A stretch of 64,000 nt of DNA from Rutpela maculata (GCA_936432065.2 OW386286.2:280222088-280286087), one strand, 5' to 3'; numbered from the stretch's first letter, positions 1 to 11,216 are shown. Numbers and translations: made by a program. Notes: generated by a model from the sequence alone, not told the origin.

Positions 1-73
1 TTCAATATAAAAATTATATTGAACCTTTAAAAATGGCATAACGTATAACTATATATGTTTCATATTTTTTTTA

Positions 74-302
<229 letters not shown>

Positions 303-491
303 AATCTTTTTCAACTTTTTTATTAACGTCATTACAAACACATTGCACAAGAATTTCATTAAAATCCATTCATTAGCACTGAAATTAGGGTTTCACCCCC
401 GTTGACTGGACTATGTAGCAACATTAATATACATTTTGCTGCAAGGTAAAAAGAATGTATCAAAGTATAGTATGCAACTCGCTATACTGAT

Positions 492-515
492 TACTGTATA
501 CTGTATACTGTATAC
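492..515. repeat. short TACTGTA-type tandem repeat
   Basis: Three overlapping copies of an 8-bp TACTGTAT unit. Nothing else is evident between the TA microsatellite and the repeat beginning near 595. Confidence 0.7.
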
Positions 516-594
516 TTATACTCGCTCGTTCTTGTAATCATACTCGGGAATAACGGTATTCATTATAGCATCGTTGTATAATATACTATTATTA

Positions 595-1574
595 CGGAGC
601 TGGGTAATTACTTGTAATTGAAAAATAATTACAATTACCAGGCGCGGATTTATAGGGGGGACGCAGGGGGCGCCCCCCTCCCCCCAGAGCCAGTAAGTAA
701 GGCTAAGGTTTGTAGATTTAGGTTTTTTTAATAAAAAGTTCAAAATGCTATATATTTAGTTTAAATGTGCGTCCCCCACTCAAGAATTTTCTAAATCTGT
801 GCCTACAATTACAAATTACTTTTTAAAAAAGGAACTAATTACAATTACAAATTACTTTTTTCAAAAAGGAACTAATTACAATTACAAAGTACGTCTTTAA
901 AAAAGGAATTATATTCATTTAATTACAATTACATGGAAAAATGGATTTAGCAATTACTTTTCTAATTACTTTTATGATAAAGTAAATTATAGTGACCAAA
1001 CAGACAAAAAGGTGAGTTAAAAATTTTAATTAAAAGTGTTGTGTAATATTGCATTTTAATATTTATTAGAATCGTTTGACCTTAAGATTAATCAGGAAAA
1101 ATTAAATAAATATATAGAAAAGGCAGCTTAATAATAATAAGAATGATAATAATAAACAGTAAACAACACATTTAGTTTTTAAAAGTTTATTGAACAAAAA
1201 TACAAAAGTTTGTGCACTTAAAAATAAAAAACTTAAATGTGCAGCGAACCACGGCAAAAACTCGTTTCTAGTCAGTAACTTTTTTGAGCTTTTGAGATTC
1301 ATTTTAAACTATGCAAACTGTAAAATTCTGCTTTAATGTAGGTAGGTAATGTAATGTTCAATATTAATAAATAATTAATGCATGTTTAGAAGTAATTTCT
1401 AATTAGATAGTTCAAATAATATAATTACAAATTACAATTCCTATAACAATTTTCCTGCAATTACAATTCCAAATTACTTTAATAAAAAAAGTACTTAAAT
1501 ACAATTACAATTATACGATAAAAAAAGGAATTGTAATTGCTAATTACTTTTTCAAAAGGAATTACCCAGCTCTG
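595..1574. mobile_element. hAT-like non-autonomous element with ACAATTAC subrepeats
   Basis: The left end (GGAGCTGGGTAATTAC, from about 596) is the inverse of the right end (AATTACCCAGCTCTG, ending 1574). The right terminus reads CAGAGCTGGG from outside, which fits the CAG(A/G)G start common in hAT elements. Both subterminal regions are filled with repeated ACAATTACAAATTAC motifs and AAAAAGGAA spacers. No coding sequence is visible, and I found no convincing target-site duplication, so the class is an inference. A smaller element is inserted at 639. Confidence 0.55.
639..804. mobile_element. small hAT-like MITE nested in the 595-1574 repeat
   Basis: A 166-bp insert with imperfect inverted ends (CAGGCGCGGATTTA on the left, TAAATCTGTGCCT on the right). 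It is flanked by the same 8-mer, ACAATTAC, at 631-638 and 805-812. An 8-bp duplication and a CAGG start fit hAT. The host repeat is itself rich in ACAATTAC, so the duplication is less decisive here than elsewhere. The interior holds G-rich and C-rich runs. Confidence 0.6.
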
Positions 1575-2306
1575 TCCTTAATGTCGTGCTAATATTTCAG
1601 GCTTAAAATTTTTGCTACAGGGTGTTGATTTTTTTTTAATCGTTAAGTATTTTTTAATATTTTAGAAAGCGCTTATTTACAATTTAACAAATTACAATAT
1701 TTCAATTCGTTGAATCTCAGTTAGTAATGAAAATATTTTCATAAACTCCAAAATCTGTTGTATTTTTATGCATATGACAAAAAAAAATAAAAATAAACAG
1801 GAGTCCCTAGACCCAGGGGAGGCTAACGAATTTTCAAAAATTTTTTCGCAAACTGCTTTTTCAAAATTTTTTAGGGGACATTAGAGAAGTGCTTCTCTAG
1901 ATATTATTTCCCAAATTTCTTATGGGTCCCATGCGCCACAGACGAGAAAAAAAAAATTGAAATTTCACCAGCCGCCACTGGTCGAATGGAGGAAAAGAAG
2001 GCTTTTAAACCAGAAGAACACACCGGCCATCACATCTTTCAGCCGAAATACGCCAATTTTCAACTAGCGCTTGAGACCGAACGGTTCGTCGGAGAAAAAA
2101 ATCTAATTAGTGAAATTTGTGGGAAATTTTATGTACTTTCATTTTGAATAGAAAGATTATTTACGAAAAATTGATAGTTTTCGAGTTATAAACAAAATAC
2201 CGCCAAAAAATAAGATTCTTTACCTTTTTTGAATTTTTTTTCAATGTTGCGACCCGAAATTTTGTTAGCAAACCTCAGATTCGGATTCAGCACCCAAAAA
2301 AACATA
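1575..2306. other. non-coding, unassigned
   Basis: AT-rich sequence with poly-A/T runs and no credible ORF. A GCCGCCACTGG string near 1972 resembles hAT-type ends, but I found no partner end. Confidence 0.5.
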
Positions 2307-2308
2307 TA

Positions 2309-3201
2309 CAGGGTGTTTCAGCTAAAAGTCCCCGGGTCATTATCTCGTAAAATAATAAAGATACTTAAAATTTGTAAATCGCGGATAATTGACACCAAAA
2401 AGATCTAAAATAACTGCAGAATTGTTCCTTCGTAGTGCACAGAGAGGGCGCTGCGGTGAGAAATTATTTTTCGATGGCTGGAACCTTGAAACATTATTCA
2501 TACGATTAATGAATAAATTGTGAATAATTTTGATTATGTAAAAATAATTGTAAATACCAGCCCAGCCGTTTTGGTGCTACATGAATTTTTTTCTCCATTT
2601 TTTTGTCTCTGTAAATTTTGAAAACTTCTGTAACTTTTCTGTTTATCATTTTAAAACACCAATTATTTAGAACTTTTATCTTATTATATTCCATACTTCT
2701 TATATTTTTACATATTTTGAAAATTTTTACTAATTTCCAATTTTAAAAATTAGTTGCATTTGAAAAATTATGAAAATTATAAAAAATTTCAAAATATGTA
2801 ATAATATAAGAAGTATGGAATATAATAAGACAAAAGTCCTAAATAATTGGTGTTCTAAAATGATAAACAGAAAAGTTACAGAAGTTTTCAAAATTTACAA
2901 AGAGAAAAAAATGGAGAAAAAAATTTATGTAGCTCCAAAACGGCTGATATTTACAAAATTTTTTACATAGTCAAAATTATTCACAATTTATTCTTTAATC
3001 GTGTGAATCGTGTTTCAAGGTTCCCGCCATCGAAAAATAATTTCTCACCGCAGCGCCATCTCTGTGCACTACGAAGGAACAATTCTAACTGCAGTTATTT
3101 AAGACTTTTTTTTGGTGTCGATTATCTGTGATTTATAAATTTTAAGTATCTTTATTATTTTACGAGATAATGACCCGGGGACTTTTAGCTGAAACACCCT
3201 G
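2309..3201. mobile_element. palindromic TA-flanked foldback element
   Basis: An 893-bp near-palindrome. It begins CAGGGTGTTTCAGCTAAAAG and ends with the inverse complement, with TA on both sides (2307-2308, 3202-3203). The arms are about 420 bp with a short spacer near 2735. Small opposing ORFs in the arms encode the same peptide because of the symmetry and are not genes. TA duplication and a CAGGGTG start point to Tc1/mariner mobilisation. Confidence 0.9.
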
Positions 3202-3203
3202 TA

Positions 3204-3689
3204 GAATGGAAGAAATCAAAACTACCCCACAACTTTCCTCGTAAAAACACAATTTGACTGGAGACGATGTCGAATCTGATGTCAAAAATAGAAAAATCAA
3301 AATGGCAGATTCAAAATGGCTCACACAATTGCACATAGACGTATGTATATGCAGTGGCGATTATCTCGAGAACTAAAGAGAATATTTCAGAAATATCATA
3401 CATATTATGTACAGAATCAGAAAGCGTTTATTTTGGTATTGCACTAGTTTCAACGATTTAACCGACCGTCCACAATAAAGACGTCTACCAGTACTCTAGC
3501 AGAGGTAAACAGTGACACACCTATCACGAGAAGCATGTATACGAATGCATGCTTCGCTCTCGCTTGCTCTTATTGCCATCCCAAAACCAATACTTTCCGA
3601 TATTGTATACACAGTATGTTTCACTTCTCGTGAAGATCTAACTGTATATTTTTTATTTGTGGCCTAATTCATTTCAACTTTTATGAGCT
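3204..3689. other. non-coding, unassigned
   Basis: No ORF or repeat with a partner in this window was recognised. Confidence 0.4.
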
Positions 3690-3950
3690 ATAGATAGATA
3701 GATAGATATTTATTTCTGTGATTTATTTACATACGTACATGGTGTTAATTCTAAAAATAAGATAACATAAAAATATAGGCAAATATAATTTAAACTACCT
3801 AACTTTAACTAATATACGAGTCCAAAAGGCGACTTTGTCTAATACATAAATGTCGCCTACATCTAAAACGCGAACTTACTGCGATGAAAGGAAATTTACA
3901 ATTTTCGACGTTTAATTCCTTTAGTTCTTAATTATAATTTAACCTCGTAG
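3690..3950 (-). mobile_element. possible 3' end of a non-LTR retrotransposon
   Basis: Read on the minus strand, a non-coding stretch ends in an AATAAATA signal followed directly by a (TATC)n run (3691-3708). A simple-repeat tail right after a polyadenylation-like motif is common at LINE 3' ends. No reverse transcriptase sequence remains and no target duplication was found, so the call is tentative. Confidence 0.3.
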
Positions 3951-4437
3951 CGGAGCAAGGCAATTTCGCTAATATTACATATTTTGTTACCGAATTATTT
4001 TTTAAAGAATTTTTGATACACACGCAACATATGAGAAATACCCAGCGATGTGTACTGCCTACGCTGCTTCAAATATTATCACTGAAATTTCAGTAATGAT
4101 AAACAACGGGTGGTAAATAGGACCAAAATACCAAATTCTTCTCATTGCTAAACCTGTCTTCGACATTTCATTTATTAGGCGCAAGCTATCTTCCAAGATA
4201 AACTTCTTGAAATATTCATTCATATTATTTCCCGTTGGATGGCTCTTTGTATTTTAAGCGTGAAAAGAAATTTGTCTTTGTCAATCTGTAACTTTTTTAT
4301 ACGAGAGAACGAACTTCATAAACATTTGAAGTACGAGGGAGGATTAAAATGAAATCATTTGTAATATAATGATCCTACATAATTTTATTATAGTCTTGTC
4401 CAGTCCTCGGGTACTTTTCCTAACATTCACGGAGAAA
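3951..4437. other. non-coding, unassigned
   Basis: AT-rich sequence without a recognisable gene or repeat. Confidence 0.4.
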
Positions 4438-4480
4438 GAACCGCTGCCTAAGGAATCACTACTTCCACTTCCAACTTTAC
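4438..4480 (+). repeat. (GTCY)n-family element, 5' end fragment
   Basis: Matches the 5' end of the interspersed family seen best at 40081-40790 (GCTGCC.AAGGAATCACTACTTCCAC). The rest of the element is missing. Confidence 0.6.
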
Positions 4481-4500
4481 TATATTACAAGGAAAAAATA

Positions 4501-4532
4501 TGGGTATATTACAGAGATCTGTAATATACCCA
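4501..4532. repeat. short perfect hairpin
   Basis: Two 15-nt inverse-complementary arms (TGGGTATATTACAGA and its complement) separated by 2 nt. No flanking features show its role. Confidence 0.8.
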
Positions 4533-4747
4533 CCCTCAGGAGAAACGTGCACAAATAAGTAAGTGAATAAGTTGGTAGTGCGTCAATAATCCGAGAGATG
4601 GCGCTGTTGTTCTTAGCCTACTAGAAAATTACAGAATGTTTGGGAACATTCTAGAACTCTCATCTTAAGGTATACAGTGTGTCTCAGGATAGATGTAACA
4701 AGAGGTTAAATGGACCAAAAATTTTGGAATTTTGGAACAGTATTTGG

Positions 4748-5225
4748 CAGGGTTGGCATGTTTAAAACACAATGTTTTAAACAAAGTGTTTAAAACATGT
4801 TTAAAACATCGCACTGTGTTTCAAACAAATGTTTAAAACATATTTAATACAAAATACTATGTTTTAAACAACTGTTTAAAACACAGTGCGATGTTTTAAA
4901 TAAATGTATTATTTTGGAGTTTGTGGAAAAGCAAGAAAAGTGCTGATGATGGTCCACTCCGATAAATAATTCCGATATAGTGGTTACGTGCGCTAAACTG
5001 AGCATTTTATTTGCAGAGCGCTGTAAAATCCGTTTAAGAGCGCCATCTAACATCAACAGTAGTAGTAGACATAGTGTGCCTGACACCATTTAATTTTAGT
5101 TGAATATAGTTTTAAACGTTTTAAATCTGTTTTAAACATGTTTTAAACATACCATTTAAAACTTAAAAAAAAACCTGTTTTAAACAAAAAAAAACTGTTC
5201 AAAACAAAAAAAACTTCCAACCCTG
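4748..5225. mobile_element. hAT-type MITE inserted in the mariner left arm
   Basis: A 478-bp insert starting CAGGGTTGG and ending CCAACCCTG, flanked by a perfect 8-bp duplication GTATTTGG (4740-4747 and 5226-5233). Mariner copy 2 lacks it at the matching place, which confirms a clean insertion. The inside is dominated by TGTTTTAAACATGTTT-type palindromic repeats near both ends. It has no transposase. The minus-strand ORF within it is not conserved with anything I recognise. Confidence 0.93.
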
Positions 5226-5295
5226 GTATTTGGAGATTGACTCCTGTTTGTTGTAAAACTAAAGTATACCAAAAATGACTTGATTTGGTGTTCTA

Positions 5296-7165
5296 CAGGG
5301 TGTTTTATAAGCAAAGTTGTAAAAATCACAACTAATAAAGTACCTTTATTTTTCAAAAAATGAAAAAATTCCACTAAGAACAGTTATTTAGAATGCAATT
5401 TTATACCTCTATACCAAATTTCAGGAATATAAAATTATTTTTTTTGAAACTTCCCATTTTTTCAATAAATTAGTATTTTATTTTGAACCATTCAATTGAA
5501 ACTGCATAGAAATTATTTTTTGTGAATTAATATTTAAAGTTATGTAAAAGCTAAAAGTAGGCTATGAGAAAAGCAGTGGATACACATTTATCATTTATTA
5601 TTGACATATCTATCAAACGTAGTCAATATTATCCTTAATTTCTGTTTCAAATTAACGAACCAAGCATAAAAAATTAGGAGAAAATGGTACTCACAGTGCG
5701 TGAAAAAATTTATATTGTGCAATGCTACGGAATTGGCGGTGAAAACTCGCTAAGAGAAGTGGTAAGCCAATTTAATTTGAAATTTCCAAACACTGCTTTG
5801 TCACGTACTCAGGCTATGAGAATAATTAAAAAGTTTCTGGCTACTGGTAGTGTCCTTAACATAAAAAGAAAAATAAAAGCATATGATGAAGACAATGTTG
5901 GGGCTATTATAGCTCATGCCTCTGTTATAGAAAATCCTAGGATGCCACTAAGAGAGAGATCAGCTCTTATTAATATTAGCAAGTCTGAACTCCAAAGAAT
6001 TTACAAGGCAAAGAAAATTAGGGCATATAAAGCAAATTATAAACATACGCTTGAAGAGGGAGATGACGGCCGTAGGTTGGATTTTTGTTTGACCATTGGA
6101 GAAAAAATCATGGAAGAGAGATTTTTTCATCATTTCATAATTTTCTCAGATGAATCCAAAAACCAATGGTGTTGTTTCATCTCAGAATTGTCGGTTTTGG
6201 GCTTCTGAAAATCCAAATTTCAGAATTCATTGTAGAAGACAATATTATAAAAAAGTGAATGTGTGGTGTGCCGTTTCTTATCACGTTGGAGTTATTGGAC
6301 CTTATTTCATTGAGGGAAGGTTAAACCAGCACACTTATTTACAGCTTCTTGAAAGATTTTCTGAAGAACATTTAAATATTTTAAGAGATATGCCTTTAGT
6401 TCATTTTCAACAAGATGGTTGTCCTGGCCACTCCACAGAAATGGTTAATCGGTGGTTGAATTTAAATTTTGGAGAAAATTGGATTGCCAGGAATGGACCG
6501 ATCAAGTGGCCGGCGAGATCCCTAGACCTATCAATATTGGATTTCTTTTTATGGGGTCGCCTCAAGCAGTTGGTTTACGCTGAACCACTTCCTAACGATG
6601 TAGCAGCATAGAAGAAGAGAATTACAAATGCTGTAAACTCCATACCGTTAGATCATATTCGAAACAGTTTTAAGGACTTCAGGCGAAGGATCGAAATGTG
6701 TGTGGATGTGGGTGGTAGCTACGTCGAATAATAGAAAAATTGTAAACATTGTTTTGTATTGGCCAATAATTAATTTGTTTGTGAATCTGTTATGTTTTTG
6801 ACATTTATTACTTGTTATAATTTTTAAACCTCATTAATCTTCTGTTAGTAATTGTTTCTTGTTTTACAATTAGTTCGATTAACATTATACCTTCTTACAC
6901 CTCGTATTATTCAATTTTGTATTTACCAATAGCCTACTTTTTGAGATGATTAACATTTGCTCGTACACAACTTTAAATATGAATTCAACTCTTAATTCGC
7001 AAAAAATGGAAAGTTTCAAAAAAATAATTTTATTTTCCTGAAATTTGGTATAGAGGTATAAAATTGCATTCTAAATACCTTTCTTAGTGGAATTTTTTCA
7101 TATTTTGAAAAATAAAGGTACTTTATTAGTGGTGATTTTTACAACTTTGCTTATAAAACACCCTG
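5296..7165 (+). mobile_element. inner mariner element of copy 1
   Basis: A 1870-bp element with its own termini, CAGGGTGTTTTATAAGC and the inverse, flanked by TA (5294-5295, 7166-7167). Its inverted repeats continue for well over 150 bp, with interrupted matches further in. With the inner element taken out, the outer arms would join at GGTGTTC-TA-GAACACC, a perfect palindrome centre. Confidence 0.85.
5684..6731 (+). pseudogene. mariner-type transposase, frameshifted (copy 1)
   Basis: The start is the ATG of MVLTVREKIYIVQ. The N-terminal half is a helix-turn-helix-like DNA-binding region (about residues 1-60) of the type found in many insect Tc/mariner relatives. Acidic motifs of the DDE/D fold follow: FSDES near residue 166, then QQDGCPGH, then LSILDFFLWG. 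Counting from the D of QDG to the D of LDFF leaves 41 intervening residues, which suggests a DD41D catalytic triad. Compared with copy 2, 5 bases are missing just after the FSDES codons (near 6153), shifting the frame. A TAG also interrupts the C-terminal region at 6609-6611, and a late TAA (6729-6731) shortens the end. This copy cannot make a full transposase. The copy at 30804 is far less damaged. Confidence 0.9.
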
Positions 7166-7450
7166 TAGAACACCAAATCAAGTCATTTTTGGTATACTTT
7201 AGTTTTACAACAAGCAGGACTCAATCCCCAAATACCATTCCAAAATTCCAAAATGTTTGGTCCATTACACCTCTTGTTACATCTATCCTGAGACACACTG
7301 TATAAAGGAATGTAGAAGCCGAGTGGATAATTTCGTATTTGAATGGTAAAGTGAGAACAAGCCGAAAAAGAACAAAGTAGTGAATTATATAGTGAGGTGT
7401 ATAGTAGTAGTATTTAGTGGTATATTAGTGAAGTAATTATTAGTTATATA

Positions 7451-8391
7451 CAGGATGGATCATTAATAATAGGCCATAGTTCAAGGGTAGATTCTTTGGA
7501 CCAAAATATGAGGATATAACCAAACATGCTTCAGTAAATTGTTGCTATGGAAAAAGATACGGGGTGTCAAAATTGTAGTTTTTTTTTTTCTTTTTTTTGC
7601 AATATCTCAACTGATCTTCTCCCAATTTGGTAAGGAAACATTTTTTTAGTTAAGAAGCAATAATTTATGTATTACATCACGCTAGCCCGTGGAGGACGCC
7701 TCATGAGCTATACCCGATGATGAATATTTTTTCTCTTTTTTCTACTTAAAAAAGGTACACTTGATAGAACTTGATAATTCCAACCGTTTTCGAGAAAACT
7801 GCCGCGTAGATCTCAAAAATTCTTTGAAAACGAACCCAATTTGAAAAGGAATAATCGTATTTAATGAAAAGTGTGATTTGGTGACGTCTTAGTTCTGTCA
7901 AAATGTCAAACTAATGAAATTGTACGTAAATGACAGAACTGAGATGTCACCAAAGAACGTTTTTCAACAAATACAATTTGTCTTTTTCAAAATTGAGTTT
8001 GTTTTCAAAGAATTCTTGAAATATTTGCGGCAGTTTTCTCGAAAACGGTTGGAAGTTCTATAAAGTGTACCTTTTTTACGTAGAAATGGCTTCTCCATGA
8101 CATTCTCTAATCAAGAGTGCCACTACGTTTCGTAAAAATCAAAGATAAAAAATATTCATCATCAGGTACCTATAGCTCATGAGGCTCCCTCCACGGGCTA
8201 GAGTGATATAATACATAAATTATTGTTTCTTAGCTTAAAAAGTGTTTCCTTATCAAACTGGGAGAAGATCGGTCAAGAAGTAGTTGAGATATTGTAAAGC
8301 AACAATTTATTAAGCATGTTTCGTTATAATCTCATATTTCGGTCCAAAGAATCTACCCTTGAACTACGCCTATTATTAATGATCCACCCTG
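7451..8391. mobile_element. palindromic TA-flanked element, full copy
   Basis: 941 bp, starting CAGGATGGATCATTAATAAT and ending in the near-inverse (ATGATCCACCCTG). TA flanks it at 7449-7450 and 8392-8393. The arms are roughly 400 bp or more. Near the centre are two inverse copies of a TGACAGAACT(A/G)AGATGTCAC-like motif. A half copy lies at 29376-29865. No coding capacity. Confidence 0.9.
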
Positions 8392-8513
8392 TATAGTACG
8401 TATGTTAATAAATTAGCGATTAGTGTTAACCTCGTGTTATAATTTCAAAACCCACAGTACAGGGTGTTTACTAAACACGCAACACTATGTTTGCACTCCA
8501 CTATATGGAAATA

Positions 8514-8634
8514 ACAGACAGACAGAATTTTTTTTCTCAAACTTAAAATCACAGCTTTTCATGGCTTCTAAGAAAATTTCATTTTTTCTTTGTTACTATA
8601 CTTCTTCCACTCCACTACGTGGATGTGGAAGTAA
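8514..8634 (+). repeat. (GTCY)n-family element, 3' end fragment
   Basis: Contains a short GACA run, the conserved CTCAAACTTAAAATC block, and the terminal hairpin CCACGTGGATGTGGAAGTA-like end typical of this family. Confidence 0.65.
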
Positions 8635-8639
8635 AAGAA

Positions 8640-9685
8640 CTGATGCGTTCAGTAGATTTCATGCTTCGGATTTTGCGACTCCAAAATCTTCTTGAAAAAT
8701 CTCCAAAACTGAGGAACTTACGTAAGAAATTGTTATATAATACACTGACGGGTACTACATTTTTTCGAGAAATTATGGGCCTCATGTGGCTACTAAACAC
8801 ATTAGTTGCTTCCAATTTTTACTACGTGTAATTCCTGTTTCTTCGACGCCTTTACAAAAAATTTATATTGTAAGGAAACTGTTTCTAAAAATAATTGTTT
8901 GCCTACGTGTGGCATGTATTCTTTCTCTAGCAAATATCAGAATCCGCCACTGACTGAAAAACATCAACGAAAAAAGAATGTCGGCCCACCATATTACAAT
9001 GAACCAAACGCTAATCTACTCGTTCAAGACAGTCTCGCGACGCCACTGTACCACAAAAGATCTGTAAAAGCTTCTGCGTCACGAAAAAAGTAAGTAATAA
9101 AATATAATTTGCCACAAAGAAATAATTACGGAGACTGTTATATAGGTACTCTGATTTCCATTAAAATACTTGGTTGTAAATTTAATATGAGCTACACTGC
9201 CTTTATATTTAGTGTAAAAGTGGAGCTCTTTTATCCTTGCGGAAAAGAAACCGCAATTAAATTAATTATGGGATATTCGTATATTAGAAAACGTACGATT
9301 TTTGAGATTATTTAGTTTTGTGTTCAAAATATAAAGGACCCCGCGCAAAACCAATGGAAAGGACAAATCTTTTCAAACTCCGGGAAAAGGTAGTTCATAT
9401 GATGCTGAACAAAAGCTTTTCCAAAAAATGAAAGTTGAAAACCCGCCTGGACGGGAAAAGCTCGCTGGCGACAAGTGAATGCTCTACAAGTCATTATTGA
9501 GCCAAATAATTAATCCATATACCTCCAAACAGATAGTATAAGTTATCCATGTACCAGCCCGGTACACCAACCCCTGAAAACCTGACTTCACTCCCCAAAC
9601 CAACCTTATATATAATTACAAATAAAATGGATCGGCTTGTGGCAGGTTATCTGTGACAATGCTTATGAATCTGACGTTTAATAAC
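8640..9685. other. non-coding or unrecognised
   Basis: Holds two short plus-strand ORFs (8806-9093 and 9109-9315). Neither has a recognisable motif, a plausible translation context or splice support. I cannot assign a function. Confidence 0.4.
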
Positions 9686-9689
9686 GTTT

Positions 9690-9915
9690 ATCCCATCATA
9701 TTGAATCCTATCATGTAATTCAATACTTCGTCAGATTTAGCTAGCAGGGTAGCTGTTTCGGCTGATTCTCCAATAATGAGTATTTTAAAGTATTTAGCTA
9801 GTATATTAGCATGCCGAGATTAGGGCAACAATATACAGAAAGTAGGTAATATAAATAAATAAAAAGTATGTAAGTTGTGATTTGCTTAATACCTAAATAA
9901 TATTCTCTAATCACG
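9690..9915 (+). repeat. family B repeat, copy 1
   Basis: About 225 bp that recurs inverted at 17587-17815 and, interrupted, at 19651-20122. Shared landmarks are CTCCAATAATGAGT, CAACAATATACAGAAAGTAG and the 3' end GTTGTGATTTGC(T/A)TAATAC. Non-coding and of unknown class. Confidence 0.75.
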
Positions 9916-10470
9916 CCTCCTTTCCTTACATCATGCTATAATCTATAGGTACTCAAATGTTTCCCTAGGGAAATTATCGAATATTTCACGTTCCTAAGGG
10001 AAAATTCTGGAAATATCCATGAAACCAAGATTTAATTGACTATAAGTAATATAATACGTTGTTATAGGAGGAATGCATAGGTTTAGTAAAATATTTCGAA
10101 GCCAGGCGGTTACCGATCGGCTTTGGGTACACTATTCATTGTGTTCTGTGCTTTGTAGTTTTAATGTGTTGAAATAAGTTTGTTTATTTGAAACCTACGG
10201 AAAATGAATAGCTTAGGTGAACTAAAAGAAAAGCTTGGCATTTTAGAGAAGTAGTAAACAAAGATGCACAGAAATGTAACGGTTTCTTGTCGGGTAGCTG
10301 GTTCGGAGATTAATCAGGGTCCAAATTAGTTAATAAGACAGCCCAATAAAAATATAAACAATTTATTTATTTTTCCAAACAGGTAATGTGTGGCAGTGTT
10401 ACATAACATACAGGTACAGGTTATATGTTCGTATCTTTTACGGTTCTTAAGAAAACATTTTCTATTATCT
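9916..10470. other. non-coding, unassigned
   Basis: No gene recognised. A ~35-bp block at 10241-10277 (TTAGAGAAGTAGTAAACAAA core) is repeated near 11124-11160, next to the THAP remnant. Confidence 0.4.
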
Positions 10471-10487
10471 GAGAGAGAGAGAGAGAG
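10471..10487. repeat. (GA)n microsatellite
   Basis: Eight GA units. The following ~270 bp (to about 10760) is much richer in G, C and CpG than the rest of the window, which may mark a separate repeat, but I could not identify it. Confidence 0.85.
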
Positions 10488-10861
10488 TGTAACGGTTGCG
10501 ATGCGACGTCTCTGGCTTTGGCGGCGAAACGGCGCCGGGGAATGACTAACGACTCGAGGGGTCCCAGTTCAACACGCTGTAGGATTCCCAGGGTCAGATT
10601 GCATTCGTTCCGTCGTGTTTGCGTCGGGAGATGCACAAAACTGCAATATGTCCAGCTCAGCACGCTGTAGACAGATTGGCAGGATTATCCACTCTCCATT
10701 ATGTTGATTTGCGGCCGGGCTTTTATATCCGAGAATCCTCGCTTACTGGTGACGTAGAACTGCGTATAGTTTAGTGTCGTGTGCAAATCCATGCCTCTAG
10801 ACGGGAGATGGGTAGGTTTGCGTGCCGTGTGCACATTGGTGTCGTGTGTAAATCCGGAATC

Positions 10862-11143
10862 TTAGTAATGGAGCAGGAATTTAAAGAATGCTTCATTACA
10901 GAAAATGAGGTTATGTTGCAGTACCCAAACGCGACTCTGACGCCGCCTACATGCATTCGGTCTGTGAAATGTTTTGAACACACTAGATGGGCTTTTTTGT
11001 AAATTGAGAGCAACTACCCACTTTCTTCTAAAACTGCTACATACTGGAAACTGGTGAAACTTTAAATTTTTATTTTTTCTATAATAGGAAGTGCATTGAG
11101 GCACACAACAATTGCTTGGAATTTTTAGAGAAGTAGTAAACAA
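10862..11143 (-). pseudogene. THAP-type zinc finger remnant, frameshifted
   Basis: Near its N-terminus the minus-strand ORF carries CCVPQCTSYYRK, then KFHQFP and RRKWVVALN. This is the spacing and residue pattern of the first half of a THAP domain (C-x2-4-C, then a conserved aromatic/basic region and W). The second half, VCSKHF (C-x2-H), is in a neighbouring frame that runs 11013-10771. One extra A in a six-A run near 10996 would account for the switch. THAP domains occur in P-element-type transposases and in host DNA-binding proteins; here nothing further downstream is recognisable. An A-run indel could also be an assembly error. Part of the same sequence is repeated at 11149-11216. Confidence 0.65.
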
Positions 11144-11216
11144 AGATGGGCAGAAAATGAGGTTATGTTTCAGTACCCAGCGCGACTCTGACGCCGCCTA
11201 CATGCATTCGGTCTAT
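11124..11216. repeat. duplicated segment of the THAP locus
   Basis: Combines a block also present at 10241-10277 with a block also present at 10891-10963 (GACGCCGCCTACATGCATTC core). It is a partial direct duplication around the THAP remnant. Confidence 0.75.

Larger units (their letters stand above)
4675..7300 (+). mobile_element. two-layer mariner-type element, copy 1
   Basis: Begins CAGTGTGTCTCAGGATAG and ends in its inverse complement, with TATA on each side, so a TA target duplication is likely. The outer arms are 133 bp on the right (7168-7300) and 133 bp on the left once the 486 bp added by a hAT insertion is removed. Inside, flanked by TA, lies a complete inner element (5296-7165) that carries the transposase. 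Copy 2 at 30288-32432 has the same layout, so the two layers have travelled together. Confidence 0.92.

Noticed and set aside
595..1574. Target-site duplication for the outer hAT-like repeat
   Set aside because: The 8-bp flanks at the two ends do not match, so no duplication is claimed.
2506..2970. Two similar small ORFs on opposite strands
   Set aside because: They are the same sequence read from the two arms of a palindrome.
7087..7305. ORFs resembling MEFFHILKNKGTLL at 5180, 7087, 30253 and 32219
   Set aside because: All lie in the inverted repeats of the mariner copies and repeat only because the arms do.
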